The notes: a model not told the origin generated them from the letters alone. Counted from the stretch's first letter, positions 8,957 through 21,529 are shown. The stretch is 40,185 bases of DNA from Phycisphaerales bacterium (GCA_022072615.1 JAJVHS010000075.1:1-40185); one strand, 5' to 3'. A program made the numbers and translations.

Positions 8957-10006
8957 ATGCCCGTGGCATTGTTCAACGATGGGATGCTGGCCGATGTGTA
9001 CCAGGTGCTGATGGCGCGCCTGGAAGCCGTCCAGGAGCGGTTCGACCGGCAGCTTGAGTCCGATCTTCCGCCGGTCCAGCGGCTGATCCGCCACGTCGAG
9101 CACTACCGCGGCAAGATGCTCCGGCCGATGCTGACGCTGGCGTGCGGGCTCGCGGCGCACCCGCGTGCGTCGACCACGCCGCCGGCGGAACTTGGCTCGC
9201 TGCTGGGGCCCGATCACGAGACGGTCGCGGCCGTGTGCGAGATGACGCACATGGCGACGCTGGTGCACGACGACGTGCTCGACGAGGCCGACACGCGGCG
9301 GCGCGGCGAGACGATCAACCGGCTGCACGGCAACGAGACGGCGGTGATCCTGGGGGACCTGCTGATCGCGGGCGCGTTTCACCTGTGCTCGCAGCTGGAT
9401 TCTCAGCGCTCGGCGCTGATCATCGGCCGCGTGAGCATGGACATGTGCGCGGGAGAACTGCTCCAGCTCCACCACCGGGGTGATTTCTCGCTCGACGAGG
9501 CGACCTACTTCGAGATCGTCGGTCGCAAGACGGCCGCGTTGATCTCGGCGGCGTGCGAGCTCGGCGCCCTGCACTCGGGTGCGAGCGACGAGGTCGTCGC
9601 GGCCCTCGGGTCGTTCGGGCGGCGCCTGGGCATCGCGTTCCAGATCCAGGACGATGTGCTCGACCTCACCGGCCGAGCGGAAGTGATCGGCAAGCCCGTC
9701 GGCAAGGATCTGGAAAAGGCCAAGCTGACCCTGCCGGTGATCCACCACCTCAAGGAGGTGGGGGCCGCCGACCGCGGGCGCTCGCTGCGCACGCTCGAGG
9801 AGGCATGCGGCGAAGGGCCGACCGCGGCGCAGGCGTCCCAGCGGATGGCCGGATTGCTCGGGTCAACAAGCTCCCTCGCCTACGCGACGCGGGCGGCCTC
9901 GCGTCTGGTCGAGGAGGCCAAGTCGGGGCTCTCGGTCATCGCGGATTCGCCGGCCAGGGCGCTGCTCCTGGCGATGGCCGACAAGGTCGTCGACCGATCG
10001 AGCTGA
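8957..10006 (+). CDS. trans-polyprenyl diphosphate synthase
   Basis: A 349-residue isoprenoid chain-elongating enzyme. The first aspartate-rich motif is in TLVHDDVLDEAD and the second in FQIQDDVLDLTG, each binding magnesium and diphosphate. KMLRPMLTLACG supplies the upstream basic motif, and the GKPVGKDLEKAKLTLPVI region is typical of IspB/HepT-type long-chain synthases. The product is probably the C35 to C45 tail used for a quinone. Lying directly after the mqnD-like gene, it most likely supplies the menaquinone side chain. It is slightly longer than the usual 320-330 residues because of a Pro/Ala-rich insert near residue 70-80. Its stop lies only seven bases from the stop of the convergent kinase gene. 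Confidence 0.9.
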   Translation: MPVALFNDGMLADVYQVLMARLEAVQERFDRQLESDLPPVQRLIRHVEHYRGKMLRPMLTLACGLAAHPRASTTPPAELGSLLGPDHETVAAVCEMTHMATLVHDDVLDEADTRRRGETINRLHGNETAVILGDLLIAGAFHLCSQLDSQRSALIIGRVSMDMCAGELLQLHHRGDFSLDEATYFEIVGRKTAALISAACELGALHSGASDEVVAALGSFGRRLGIAFQIQDDVLDLTGRAEVIGKPVGKDLEKAKLTLPVIHHLKEVGAADRGRSLRTLEEACGEGPTAAQASQRMAGLLGSTSSLAYATRAASRLVEEAKSGLSVIADSPARALLLAMADKVVDRSS

Positions 10007-10012
10007 ACGCCG

Positions 10013-12088
10013 TCACGGGGACGAAGTCTGCGGCCCGGCTTCGAGCAGTCGAACGCCTTCAATGGCCCTTGCCACGGCGTCGGCGGGAGGCTGCTGCCGC
10101 TGGATCAGGTCCTCGAGCGTGGCACGGGCGCGGGCCACCGCGTTGGTATCCCGGACCGGCTGGTTCAGCGCGACGGCGTAGGACGCCGCCGCCTCCAGCG
10201 TCGCCACCGCGCTCACGAAGCTGTCATCCCTGCCCAGCAGGGCCTCCCAGCGGGCGCGGCTGGTGCCGAGAATCTCGGCCGCTTCGCTCCACGAGTCGGC
10301 TCGGAGCAGCCAGTAGCCGAGCATGGTCTCCCACACGCGTGCTTCGAACTGATCCTGGCGCCCGGCGGCTTTCATGTCGTCGAGCATGGCACGGGCATGC
10401 TGGATGCGATCAGGCCAGACACGCTGCGCGTCCTGGCGGCCGATCAGCAGATCGGGCCCGAGCAGCGTCTCGATGATCACCGTCCCCTGGAGCCAGTTCT
10501 CGGCGTACTTGTCCTTGGGGTTGCGCAGGTGCATCATCAGAGTGGACACGGTGTCCGAGACCGCGGTCATCCGGTCCCGTTCCTTCTTGGCTTCCTGCTC
10601 GGCGAGTTCACGCCGGGACTGCTCGCTGGCGATCCGCAGCGAATCGCTCATGGATCGCACCTTCGCGTTCGTCCAGAAGTACACGGCGCCGGTCACGCTC
10701 GTCGCGGCTACCACGATGGCCGCCGACCCCAGCAGGACCAGGCGGGGGGATCGCCGATACGCCAGCAGCGCCCGGCGTCCGACGCCGGACCTGTTCCACA
10801 CCAGCGGGCGCGAATGCAGGAACGACTCGAGGTCGTTGGCCATCGCTTCGGCGGACGCGTACCGCTTGTGCCGGTCGGGGTGCAGCGCCCGGCCGCAGAT
10901 GGCCGCCAGGTCGGGATCCAGCCGCGGGCACACCGCCAGCACGTCGATCGGCGGGGCCTGGTCGCCCTGTCGCAGCCGCGTCCCGACGGTCTCGGCATCG
11001 CTGCCGTTGGGCGCCAGGTCGGTCAGCAGCCAGTACAGGATGCCTCCCAGCCCGTACAGGTCGGCCGTCGTCATGTTCGCGTCGGGCCCGGCGCTGAACT
11101 GCTCGGGCGACATGAACGCGAAGCTGCCCACCGGACCCTCGGCGACCTCCTCGGCGAGCAGGTGTCGAGCCAGGCCGAAGTCGGCGATCTTCGGCACTCC
11201 GTCTTCGGTGAGCAGGATGTTCGCGGGCTTGAGGTCGCAGTGCAGGACCGCGGCGTTGTGCGCAGCCTGAAGCCCCCGCGCGATCGAGATCGTCAGCTTC
11301 GCCGCCTCCCGCGGCGTCAACGGCGCTCCGCGGCGAGCCCGGGCTTCCTGGAGCGTCGTCCCGCGGACGTACTCGTACACGACGAATTCACGCTCGTCGG
11401 CCGTCAGCCCGCGGTCGAGCACACGGACGACGTTGGGGTGGTTCACGCGGCGGGCGGCCTGGGCCTCCGCGCCCAGCGAGGGCAGCTCCATCCAGTCCTC
11501 GCGGGCGCGGTGCTGCATCACCTTGATGGCCACCCACGCGGGACTGTCACCGGCGGAGAGGCGCCGGTCGACGGAGAGGTACACCATCGCTTGCGTGCCG
11601 CGCCCGATGACCTCGCGGAGCTCATAGCGGGGCTGACCGTCCTCGATGGGTTCGCCGATCCCGCAGGGAAGCTTCAGCGGCTCGGCCGCCTTCACGCCGG
11701 CGGCGATCGCCGACGTTCCCATGATGCACTGATCGAGCATCGCGCAGGTGCGGATCGGCGCGGCGAGCGTCGGGTAGTCCTCGACGAGGATGGCGACGGC
11801 CTGCACCTGGTCGATGCCGGCGCGTCGCATGGCTCGGAGCGTGGCTTCCAGCGCGGTGTCGAGCACCACCGGCCGCTCGTGCAGGGCCGGGATTGCGGTC
11901 ATGTACCGGTGAAGGTCGACGGTGGAGTTATCAGCGTCCCTGGCCCGGGCGTCGATGTCGATGGCGTCGGCGAGGTCGTCGTCGCTCACGACCTTGTGAA
12001 CCCCCAGGAACGTTCCCAGCTCCGAGTCGTTCATCGAGGACGCGAGACGTTCGAGCAGGTCCTGCCACGTCGAGCCCGCGCTGTTCAT
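10013..12088 (-). CDS. transmembrane Ser/Thr protein kinase coupled to sigma factor
   Basis: A 691-residue eukaryotic-like kinase. Residues 1 to about 150 are an N-terminal region I do not recognise. The kinase domain (about 153-440) has a modified glycine loop (GRGTQAMVYL), VAIK lysine, catalytic loop HCDLKPANIL (Cys in place of the usual Arg of HRD), DFGLA and SPEQ. One membrane helix lies near residues 449-470. The remaining 220 residues are helical and probably extracytoplasmic. Kinases lacking the HRD Arg often do not need activation-loop phosphorylation (family knowledge). I chose the ATG at 12088 because it overlaps the sigma factor stop (ATGA), which argues strongly for coupled expression. 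It may regulate that sigma factor. Confidence 0.92.
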   Translation of the reverse strand: MNSAGSTWQDLLERLASSMNDSELGTFLGVHKVVSDDDLADAIDIDARARDADNSTVDLHRYMTAIPALHERPVVLDTALEATLRAMRRAGIDQVQAVAILVEDYPTLAAPIRTCAMLDQCIMGTSAIAAGVKAAEPLKLPCGIGEPIEDGQPRYELREVIGRGTQAMVYLSVDRRLSAGDSPAWVAIKVMQHRAREDWMELPSLGAEAQAARRVNHPNVVRVLDRGLTADEREFVVYEYVRGTTLQEARARRGAPLTPREAAKLTISIARGLQAAHNAAVLHCDLKPANILLTEDGVPKIADFGLARHLLAEEVAEGPVGSFAFMSPEQFSAGPDANMTTADLYGLGGILYWLLTDLAPNGSDAETVGTRLRQGDQAPPIDVLAVCPRLDPDLAAICGRALHPDRHKRYASAEAMANDLESFLHSRPLVWNRSGVGRRALLAYRRSPRLVLLGSAAIVVAATSVTGAVYFWTNAKVRSMSDSLRIASEQSRRELAEQEAKKERDRMTAVSDTVSTLMMHLRNPKDKYAENWLQGTVIIETLLGPDLLIGRQDAQRVWPDRIQHARAMLDDMKAAGRQDQFEARVWETMLGYWLLRADSWSEAAEILGTSRARWEALLGRDDSFVSAVATLEAAASYAVALNQPVRDTNAVARARATLEDLIQRQQPPADAVARAIEGVRLLEAGPQTSSP

Positions 12089-12702
12089 GGCCTGGTCTCC
12101 GCCTCCGGCGCCGCGTGAACCTTGGCCTGTTCGCCCTGCTCGATCCGCGAACGGCATTTCTCCTTGATCCGCTCCCAGCGCTTGCGGACCGTGGCGTGCG
12201 GGAGGTCAAGGAGCTGAGAAGTCACCAGGTGCGACGTGCCGTTCAGCCACATCGACAGGATCTCGCGATCGACCGGGTCGGGGAGGCTCTCGAACAAGTC
12301 TCCCAGTTCCACCGCGTCGGGCCGGTCCTGGCCGGCGAGCAGGCACGACCGCAGCATCGACGCGAAGGGTGAGTCCTGGGCCTCGACCTTCTCGAGCCGG
12401 CGCAGCGTGCGTGACTTGTCGATCACCGCGTTCTCGGCGATGTCGAGCACCAGGGACCATAACTGCCGCTCGTTCACCGCCCGGACCATCCCTTGACGCA
12501 CCAGCCGGTCCAAGCGTCGGCTGACGGTCGAGATGAGCTCCTGCGAGTCGAAGACTCGGCGCATCGCCCGGTCGAGCTTGTGACGGAACCGCCGTCGGAT
12601 GAGCGGCGAGTTCTCGGCAATGAACTGGGCGGCGGCGTTTCGGTCCCCGTCCTGGATTCGCAGCAGGAAAGCTGCGGGAGATGGATGGTCTGCGCTCAAC
12701 AT
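12085..12702 (-). CDS. ECF-type RNA polymerase sigma factor
   Basis: A 205-residue sigma-70-family protein lacking region 1 and most of region 3. Region 2 is seen from about residue 10 to 85 (helices around RRRFRHKLDRAMRRVFDSQE and QLWSLVLDIAENAVIDKSR). Region 4 is seen near residues 135-190, with a helix-turn-helix in LVTSQLLDLPHATVRKRWE that would contact the -35 element. Planctomycetes have many such sigma factors next to Ser/Thr kinases. The start codon at 12702 has a strong GGAGG ribosome-binding site (complement of 12708-12712). The stop overlaps the kinase start by four bases, so the pair should be made together, suggesting the kinase senses a signal that controls this sigma factor. 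Confidence 0.85.
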   Translation of the reverse strand: MLSADHPSPAAFLLRIQDGDRNAAAQFIAENSPLIRRRFRHKLDRAMRRVFDSQELISTVSRRLDRLVRQGMVRAVNERQLWSLVLDIAENAVIDKSRTLRRLEKVEAQDSPFASMLRSCLLAGQDRPDAVELGDLFESLPDPVDREILSMWLNGTSHLVTSQLLDLPHATVRKRWERIKEKCRSRIEQGEQAKVHAAPEAETRP

Positions 12703-12720
12703 AAGTCCCTCCGGATTTTC

Positions 12721-12758
12721 ATCTTACACCAAGTTTGAGAGTTTTTTTTCTGACTTGG
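12721..12758 (-). promoter_or_regulatory. upstream region of sigma factor gene with inverted repeat
   Basis: A TAAGAT -10-like hexamer (complement of 12721-12726) sits about 19 bases before the sigma factor start codon, and the inverted repeat CCAAGT/ACTTGG (12729-12734 and 12753-12758) lies just upstream of it with an A/T-run centre. The repeat could be an operator or a hairpin. There is no clear -35 element, so the promoter call is weak. Confidence 0.25.
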
Positions 12759-12825
12759 GTCACACTCGGCGTCGGGGTCCGCCCCTTGGGGTGGTACTTG
12801 CAGATGCGAGATACGGAGGGCCACG

Positions 12826-13338
12826 ATGGGACCGAACAATCGTAGAGCAGTTTTGGCTGTTCTGAGCGCTGGGATCGCCACCACGGTGGGGTTCTGGACT
12901 CCGGCGGCGATCGGCCTCGTGCAAACCACAGGGGTTGAGGCCTCATTTGAGACCTCGCCGATCCCCACGGCGTGGCCGGAGGACCCGCAGCCCTCGTTCG
13001 ACGATGATTTCCTGCTGTTTCTGGAATTGCTGTGCATTGTGCTGCGGTGCGAGGATCCTGCGCAGCCGATGGGCCTGTCGCCGGTGGCGGCCCGGGCCGA
13101 CTATTTCATGTCGACCTACCGCAACGAAGGACTTCTCCCGAACCTGACCGAACAGGAAATCCAGGAGGGGCTGCACGCGGCGAGCACCACCCGTGATTAC
13201 CTGCACCGGGGTGTGGGAACGCCCGGGTCTCTTGGGGCAAGCCGAGCCGCCGAGCTCGACCGGATGCTGAGCGACCTGATCCAGGAGCTTTCTTCGCGCC
13301 GCGATCCCAGCGTCGGCGCATTACCGGGAACCAGGTAG
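12826..13338 (+). CDS. small exported hypothetical protein
   Basis: I do not recognise this 170-residue protein. It starts with a short basic segment and a hydrophobic stretch (VLAVLSAGIATTVGFWTPAA) that looks like a signal peptide or anchor, then an acidic, Pro-rich region (PTAWPEDPQPSFDDDFLL) and a helical second half. There is no catalytic motif. A good GGAGG ribosome-binding site precedes the ATG at 12826. It is divergent from the sigma factor gene and shares a short upstream region with it, and is followed by a LuxR-type regulator in the same direction after 36 bases. It could belong to the regulon of either, but this is inference. Confidence 0.65.
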   Translation: MGPNNRRAVLAVLSAGIATTVGFWTPAAIGLVQTTGVEASFETSPIPTAWPEDPQPSFDDDFLLFLELLCIVLRCEDPAQPMGLSPVAARADYFMSTYRNEGLLPNLTEQEIQEGLHAASTTRDYLHRGVGTPGSLGASRAAELDRMLSDLIQELSSRRDPSVGALPGTR

Positions 13339-13374
13339 ATCCGCGGATTCCTCGTATTACGGGACCTCGCAGGC

Positions 13375-14133
13375 GTGCACTCCAAGCTGATCGCAACCAA
13401 CGAGTTCGTTTCGATCCTGGACCCGGACCATGACGCCGGGGTGCCCTTGTCGATCGCCACGGCCAGGCACGTCGCATCGTTGCACCTGGGGCTGTGCGAC
13501 TGCTGCGCCGCGGTGTTCGATGCCAAGGGTGCTCGCATCGCGGTCTCGGACAACTTCAACGAGTTCTTCGGTCTCTCCGACGATGGCGACCGCACCCGCC
13601 TGGGCCGGACGGGACGGGATTCCTGGATTGCCGAGCGGACGAGGATCGCGCACACCACCGCCCTCACCTGCCGCCCGTCCCGTATCGTCGAGATTGCGCG
13701 AGGCTGCCGTGCCGAGAGCTTCTTCACCGCGGTGCAGGACGACCGGGGGTCGGACACGTGCGTGCTCCAGACGACCCGGCGGATGGTCCGGTGTTCGGCG
13801 ATCGATCGCTCGTACAGCGTGAACCAGGCGCCCGCCCTGACCACGTTCCACACGTGGGGGCAGCTCGAATCGCTGAGCCGCCGGCAGATGGAAGTGCTCC
13901 GGCTGGTCGCGAAGGGGTACGGGAACGACAGGATCGGGGCGACCATCGGGCGCACGAAGCGAGCGGTCGAGTGGCACATCCGGGGCCTGTTCGCCAAGCT
14001 CCAGTGCCAGGACCGTGTGCAGCTCTACGTGATCGGCATGCGTGCCGGGCTGGATGACATTCCGGACGAGACCTGGAGCCACATCATCGCCAGGCGCTTC
14101 CCGAACGCCAACCACCTGTCCAGCGGGTTCTAA
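13375..14133 (+). CDS. LuxR-family transcriptional regulator
   Basis: A 252-residue regulator. The C-terminal helix-turn-helix (about residues 166-226) is clear: LSRRQMEVLRLVAKGYGNDR followed by a TKRAVEWHIRGLFAKL recognition helix. The N-terminal 150 residues show a weak PAS-like pattern (AVFDAKGARIAVSDNFNEFF) and several Cys residues (LCDCCAAVF), which could bind a small ligand or metal. There is no receiver domain, so it is not a standard response regulator. The start is a GTG at 13375 with a poor ribosome-binding site; no better start is visible in the frame. Target genes are unknown, though the exported protein upstream and the hydrolase downstream lie in the same direction. Confidence 0.8.
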   Translation: MHSKLIATNEFVSILDPDHDAGVPLSIATARHVASLHLGLCDCCAAVFDAKGARIAVSDNFNEFFGLSDDGDRTRLGRTGRDSWIAERTRIAHTTALTCRPSRIVEIARGCRAESFFTAVQDDRGSDTCVLQTTRRMVRCSAIDRSYSVNQAPALTTFHTWGQLESLSRRQMEVLRLVAKGYGNDRIGATIGRTKRAVEWHIRGLFAKLQCQDRVQLYVIGMRAGLDDIPDETWSHIIARRFPNANHLSSGF

Positions 14134-14266
14134 CCGCGGGAGCGATCCGGTGAGCGTGAGGACGGTTTCATCCGCGTTTTGAGCGGCCGCGACTACAGTT
14201 GATCCTTGATTGCGGACCGGGGAGGCCGGGCTGGCCGGTCGACCTGAGCTGCAAGCGGGAATCGAC

Positions 14267-15238
14267 GTGACGCAAGGCGGCAGCAAGAACAACCCGGAGC
14301 ACGGCAACGGCCGATCGCCTCGACGGGCGGTTTCCAGACTCACATTGCTCGGAAAGACCGTGTCGGGCGCGAAGTCCGCTTCCCGGAGGTACCCGCGGGA
14401 GTTGCTGCGGTCGCTGCGCGGCGAGGCGCGGTGGTCCAACGGCGCCGCCGGCGTCCGGGAAACCCTCGACAGGATGTCCGCGTCGCCGATGGGTGCCGCG
14501 TGGCTGGGCCACGCCACGGCGCTGCTGAGGCTCGACGATCAACTGATTCTGACAGACCCCGTGCTCTCGAATCGGATCGGTCCCCGGATCGGCGGCCGTT
14601 CGTTCGGCCTGGGCCGGCTGGAACCGGCTCCGATCGGACCCAGGGAACTGCCGTCGGTCAGCGTGATCCTGCTCTCGCACGCGCACTTTGATCACCTGGA
14701 TGTGCCGACGCTGCGGGAACTGGCGGCGCCGACGACGGTGGTGATCACGGCCGCGGGCACACGGTCGCTGGTGCCGCCGGGGTTCGGGGCGGTGTACGAG
14801 ATCGACTGGGGCGACACGCTGAAGGTCGGCGGCGTGAGCGTGACGGCGATCAAGCCCAACCACTGGGGTGCCCGGACCGCGCTGGATCGCTCACGCGGAT
14901 ACAACAGCTACCTGCTGGAGACGCTGGGGTCCAAGGCTCGGCGGGTGCTCTTCGGGGGCGATACGGCGATGACCCGGGCGTTCGACCGCCTGGGGGTGGA
15001 TCTTGCGATCCTGGGCATCGGCGGGTACCAGCCGTGGGAGCACGCGCACGCGACCCCCGAGCAGGTGTGGGAAATGGCCGACCAGATGCGGGCCGAGCGC
15101 GTGCTTCCGATGCACCACTCGACGTTCCCGCTGAGCGAGGAGCCGGTGGGCGAGCCGCTCGAACGGCTTCTGTCGGCCGCCGGGAAGCACTCGGACCGGA
15201 TTGCCCCGCTGAAGGCCGGGCAGGCGATCACCGAGTGA
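14267..15238 (+). CDS. metallo-beta-lactamase-fold hydrolase (UlaG / NAPE-PLD-like)
   Basis: A metal-dependent hydrolase of the metallo-beta-lactamase superfamily. The metal-binding motif is LLSHAHFDHLD; further ligands lie in IKPNHWGAR, GGDTAM and the late MHHSTF. The HWGAR...DRSRGYNSYL stretch and the ordering resemble the UlaG/NAPE-PLD branch, which cleaves lactone or phosphodiester bonds. The substrate here is unknown. The frame begins at a TTG at 14210; I prefer the GTG at 14267 because it has an upstream GGGAA, but either is possible, and the first 70 or so residues are low-complexity and basic. No signal peptide is seen. A TACAGT hexamer at 14194-14199 could be a -10 element but only if the later start is used. 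Confidence 0.8.
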   Translation: MTQGGSKNNPEHGNGRSPRRAVSRLTLLGKTVSGAKSASRRYPRELLRSLRGEARWSNGAAGVRETLDRMSASPMGAAWLGHATALLRLDDQLILTDPVLSNRIGPRIGGRSFGLGRLEPAPIGPRELPSVSVILLSHAHFDHLDVPTLRELAAPTTVVITAAGTRSLVPPGFGAVYEIDWGDTLKVGGVSVTAIKPNHWGARTALDRSRGYNSYLLETLGSKARRVLFGGDTAMTRAFDRLGVDLAILGIGGYQPWEHAHATPEQVWEMADQMRAERVLPMHHSTFPLSEEPVGEPLERLLSAAGKHSDRIAPLKAGQAITE

Positions 15239-15352
15239 GGCGGGGTCGGAACAGCCGCGGCGGATACGCGTCCAACATGCAGGCCCCGCACGATGCCCTA
15301 CCCTTTGGGCGCCCCGATCGACCGCCCCATTCCTGCCGGAAGGAGTCCTTGA

Positions 15353-16774
15353 ATGCACCGTTCCGCGAGCCTGATGACGTCGGTCCTGACGACTGTTCTT
15401 GCTCTTTCCGTGGCGGCCGGGCAGGCCTGGGCCCAGGCGGGGAACTCAAAATCAAAGGACAAGGACGCGGGCAACCAGCCGGCGGCAAAGCAGCCGGCGA
15501 ACCAGCCCGCCAAGCCGGCAGCGGTCGAATTGACGCTCGGGCCGTACGTCGCGCGGGAGCTCCCGAAGGACTGGACGCTCCGTTCGCGCATCCGGATCAC
15601 GTCGAATCCCCCGGGCCAGGGCGCCCAGATCCTGTCGCTGCCCCCGGGTCAGCTCCGTGACGAGAACGCGGTGCAGCTCGGCCAGCAGAGCGGGTTCACG
15701 TTCCAGACGATGACCGTGGTGTTCCCGGTGATGCCGGAAACCGCGGGCGCGGCGCCCAACGACGACGCCATCGAGGGCTGGATGAAGGTTGACGACGTGG
15801 AGGTCGCGACGCCGCGGATGTCGCGGCGCGGCAGCGCGAAAGAGTCGATCGCCTCGGGCGTGCGGCTTGCGCAGTTCACCACGCGGACGGGGTCGGGATC
15901 GGGCGAGGTCAAGAACGGAACGGCTCGCGAGGTCGAGATGCAGATCGAAGTTCCGATGGTGTGCTACCGGACGAAGTTCGACGAGCGCGGCGCCGCGAAC
16001 GTGGACTGGCCGAAGGAGGACTTCCCCTCGTCGATCAAGGCCGTGTTCCAGCCCCAGCTCTACGTGGAGACCGGGCCCGACGCGCAGCCCTACGACCAGA
16101 ACCAGATTAAGGCGCTGGTCAAGCGGGCCGTGGGCGAAGATCCTCGCAAGCACAAACCGGTGATGCTCGCCAAGCTGCTCGCCGCGGAGGTCGTCCGGTC
16201 GATCCAGCCCTCGGGCGACAGCAAGGCGGTGCTGCGGACCGGCGAGCTCCAGGGGTTCATCCTCAACGGGATCGACAACACCATCGCGACCGGCAAGGGC
16301 ACCGAGTTCGACATGGCGTGCCTTCTGACGGCGATGTACCGGTCGGCGGGTCTGCCGGCCCGGCTCATCATCGGCGTCGAGGCCGAGGACGTGGACCGCA
16401 AGTTCCTGGAGAAGAAGGGCGGCAAGGGCAAGATGCGGGCGTGGACGGAGTTCGCTCTCTACGACGAGGCGGCGAGCACGCTCAACTGGGTGCCGGTCGA
16501 CATCGCCAAGATCCGCAAGCAAAGCTCGCGGCCCCAGCCCGTGGACCGCGCGTGGAAGTACTTCGGCAGCCACGACGAGCTGAACGTGATCACGCCGCTG
16601 GCGATGCACTTCCATCCGCCGACGACGGTCATCGCGTACTCGGTCCCCGGGCTGTGGGGCTGGGCCGTCACTCCGACGCCGCCCGGCACCGCGTACCAGG
16701 CGCTGTACTTCGACGCGTACCGCAGCGCCCGGCGTCCGGCGGACAACAACAAGAGCGGCGGCGGGCGGAACTGA
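15353..16774 (+). CDS. exported transglutaminase-like protein, probably inactive
   Basis: A 473-residue protein with a signal peptide (hydrophobic stretch ending at AWA near residue 27) and a low-complexity Lys/Pro/Ala linker. Its C-terminal half contains a transglutaminase-like fold: GTEFDMACLLTAMYRSAGLP followed by ARLIIGVEA, then MRAWTEFALYD and LNWVPVDIAK. In active members the first motif has a Cys where Glu stands here, and the second begins HAW where this has RAW; only the final Asp is kept. The domain is therefore likely non-catalytic and may bind peptides or protein partners. It is followed within 16 bases by the convergent kinase gene. The function in the envelope is unknown. Confidence 0.8.
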   Translation: MHRSASLMTSVLTTVLALSVAAGQAWAQAGNSKSKDKDAGNQPAAKQPANQPAKPAAVELTLGPYVARELPKDWTLRSRIRITSNPPGQGAQILSLPPGQLRDENAVQLGQQSGFTFQTMTVVFPVMPETAGAAPNDDAIEGWMKVDDVEVATPRMSRRGSAKESIASGVRLAQFTTRTGSGSGEVKNGTAREVEMQIEVPMVCYRTKFDERGAANVDWPKEDFPSSIKAVFQPQLYVETGPDAQPYDQNQIKALVKRAVGEDPRKHKPVMLAKLLAAEVVRSIQPSGDSKAVLRTGELQGFILNGIDNTIATGKGTEFDMACLLTAMYRSAGLPARLIIGVEAEDVDRKFLEKKGGKGKMRAWTEFALYDEAASTLNWVPVDIAKIRKQSSRPQPVDRAWKYFGSHDELNVITPLAMHFHPPTTVIAYSVPGLWGWAVTPTPPGTAYQALYFDAYRSARRPADNNKSGGGRN

Positions 16775-16789
16775 ACAGCCGGTTGCCGG

Positions 16790-20194
<3,405 letters not shown>

Positions 20195-20476
20195 GCGGCG
20201 GTCCGGCACGCCGCCGGCATTTCCCGCGGGCAGCCGGGCCGGTGCACCGGCGCGACGGCCAGCGGCCGCGGTCCCAGCCCGCGGTGCCGACGGTATTCAG
20301 TGCGCATCCCAAGCCCGAGCGTGCACCGCGGCACGGACGACTTCTCGGACGCGGGAACGCTCACCAGCACGCCCACGATTACCTCGGCTCGAACGGTGGT
20401 CGTCATCACCGTTCAGCCGGGGCAAAGCGTATTGAGGTCCGGCCCGGCCCGCACAGGAGGCAGCCTTTATGGGGTT
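20195..20476. other. gap between kinase and DUF3500 genes
   Basis: This 282-base region has the GC-rich composition of its neighbours and no clear promoter. On the minus strand a 72-codon frame (20409 to 20191) ends with a TGA that overlaps the kinase ATG, which would be a typical coupled arrangement. Its product is rich in Arg and Pro and resembles nothing I know, so I treat the frame as unproven. Confidence 0.3.
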
Positions 20477-21529
20477 TCAGCGGCGTGGCGCGTCGGAGTG
20501 GCGGTGGCCGTGCTCGTAGTGCGCCTTGAGCAGGTCGGCCCCGAAGTCGCGTTCCAGGTCGTGCCAGCAGGTGTGGACGTGGTTGGCGTTGTTCTGGGTG
20601 TTGTCGTACTCGATGACAAAGCCGGGCCCGTGGATGCGGTAGTAGTGGGGCCGGCCCGGCTGGTCGGACCCGCACCACGCGAAACGCGCTTCGTCCAGGC
20701 CTTTCTCGCGGATCCGGTCCCACTGCTGTTGCGCGAGGTCGTGCTCGAGATTGCCGATGTACTCGGCGAGCAGCCGCTCAAAGATCGCTCGCTGATCGGC
20801 GGTCATCGAGGCGTACGTCACGCCGCGCGGGGTGCCCAGATCGAGCGGTCGCCCCGGCGCAAGCACGATGTCGTTCGGAGCGCTATCGCTGATGACGGCC
20901 TGGGTTCGCTGGCCAGCGTCGAGCGACCCGAGCAGCTCGCGGGCGATCCGCTCCTCCGCCGCGAGCACACTGAGGCCCGCCTTGGGGCCGGTTTGAACCA
21001 CAGCGGGGTTTGTACCCAGAAACGCCGGAGTCACCGCGATCTGATCGGCAGCGCTGGTGTAGTTCAGGCAGATGTGATGCCCCTCGAACTTCCAGGCCCA
21101 GGGCTGTTTGGCGCCGGGGTCGCCGTAGACGGCGATCGTGTAATTGCCCGGGTCGCGCCACGCGGGGTCGCGGCCGGCGGCAACCTCCGAGTCGAACAGG
21201 ACCTGCTCGAGCTGGATGATGCCCGTGGTCTTGAGGTATCCCTGGCCGCTGAGCGCCGATCTCAGCAGCGCGTGAACGGCTCGGCGCGACTCGTCCGAGA
21301 GCTCGCTGAATTTCAGGCCCGGTCGATCACGCGGAACGAAGTGCCAGTCGGTGCGACCGGCGGCGTCAAAGTCGAAGACGGCCCGGGGTCGCTGATCGTC
21401 GCTGAGGGTGGCGATGAACGCGGCCGCGGTTGAAGCGAGCCGGTCGCCGGGAGTCGATGTCCTTGCCGCGGCGGTTGCGAGCAGGGCAAGACCCAACAGG
21501 CAGACCGCCGAGGAGCGTCGACCGAGCAT
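20477..21529 (-). CDS. exported DUF3500 protein
   Basis: A 350-residue protein with a signal peptide (hydrophobic VCLLGLALLATAAA near residues 9-22). The body matches the DUF3500 family: an early LSDDQRPRAVFDFD, a central QPWAWKFEGHHICLNYT and a late FVIEYDNTQNNANHVHTCW, each with conserved aromatic and His residues. The role of this family is not established; the His-rich motifs suggest metal or ligand binding. The ATG at 21529 is preceded by GGAAGGGG and follows the frr stop by 44 bases, so it may be read from the pyrH promoter. It has no obvious functional connection with translation. Confidence 0.85.
   Translation of the reverse strand: MLGRRSSAVCLLGLALLATAAARTSTPGDRLASTAAAFIATLSDDQRPRAVFDFDAAGRTDWHFVPRDRPGLKFSELSDESRRAVHALLRSALSGQGYLKTTGIIQLEQVLFDSEVAAGRDPAWRDPGNYTIAVYGDPGAKQPWAWKFEGHHICLNYTSAADQIAVTPAFLGTNPAVVQTGPKAGLSVLAAEERIARELLGSLDAGQRTQAVISDSAPNDIVLAPGRPLDLGTPRGVTYASMTADQRAIFERLLAEYIGNLEHDLAQQQWDRIREKGLDEARFAWCGSDQPGRPHYYRIHGPGFVIEYDNTQNNANHVHTCWHDLERDFGADLLKAHYEHGHRHSDAPRR

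Noticed and set aside
10397..12118. 573-codon frame opposite the receptor kinase gene
   Set aside because: No recognisable motif and very high Arg, Gly and Val, as expected for a GC-rich antisense frame.
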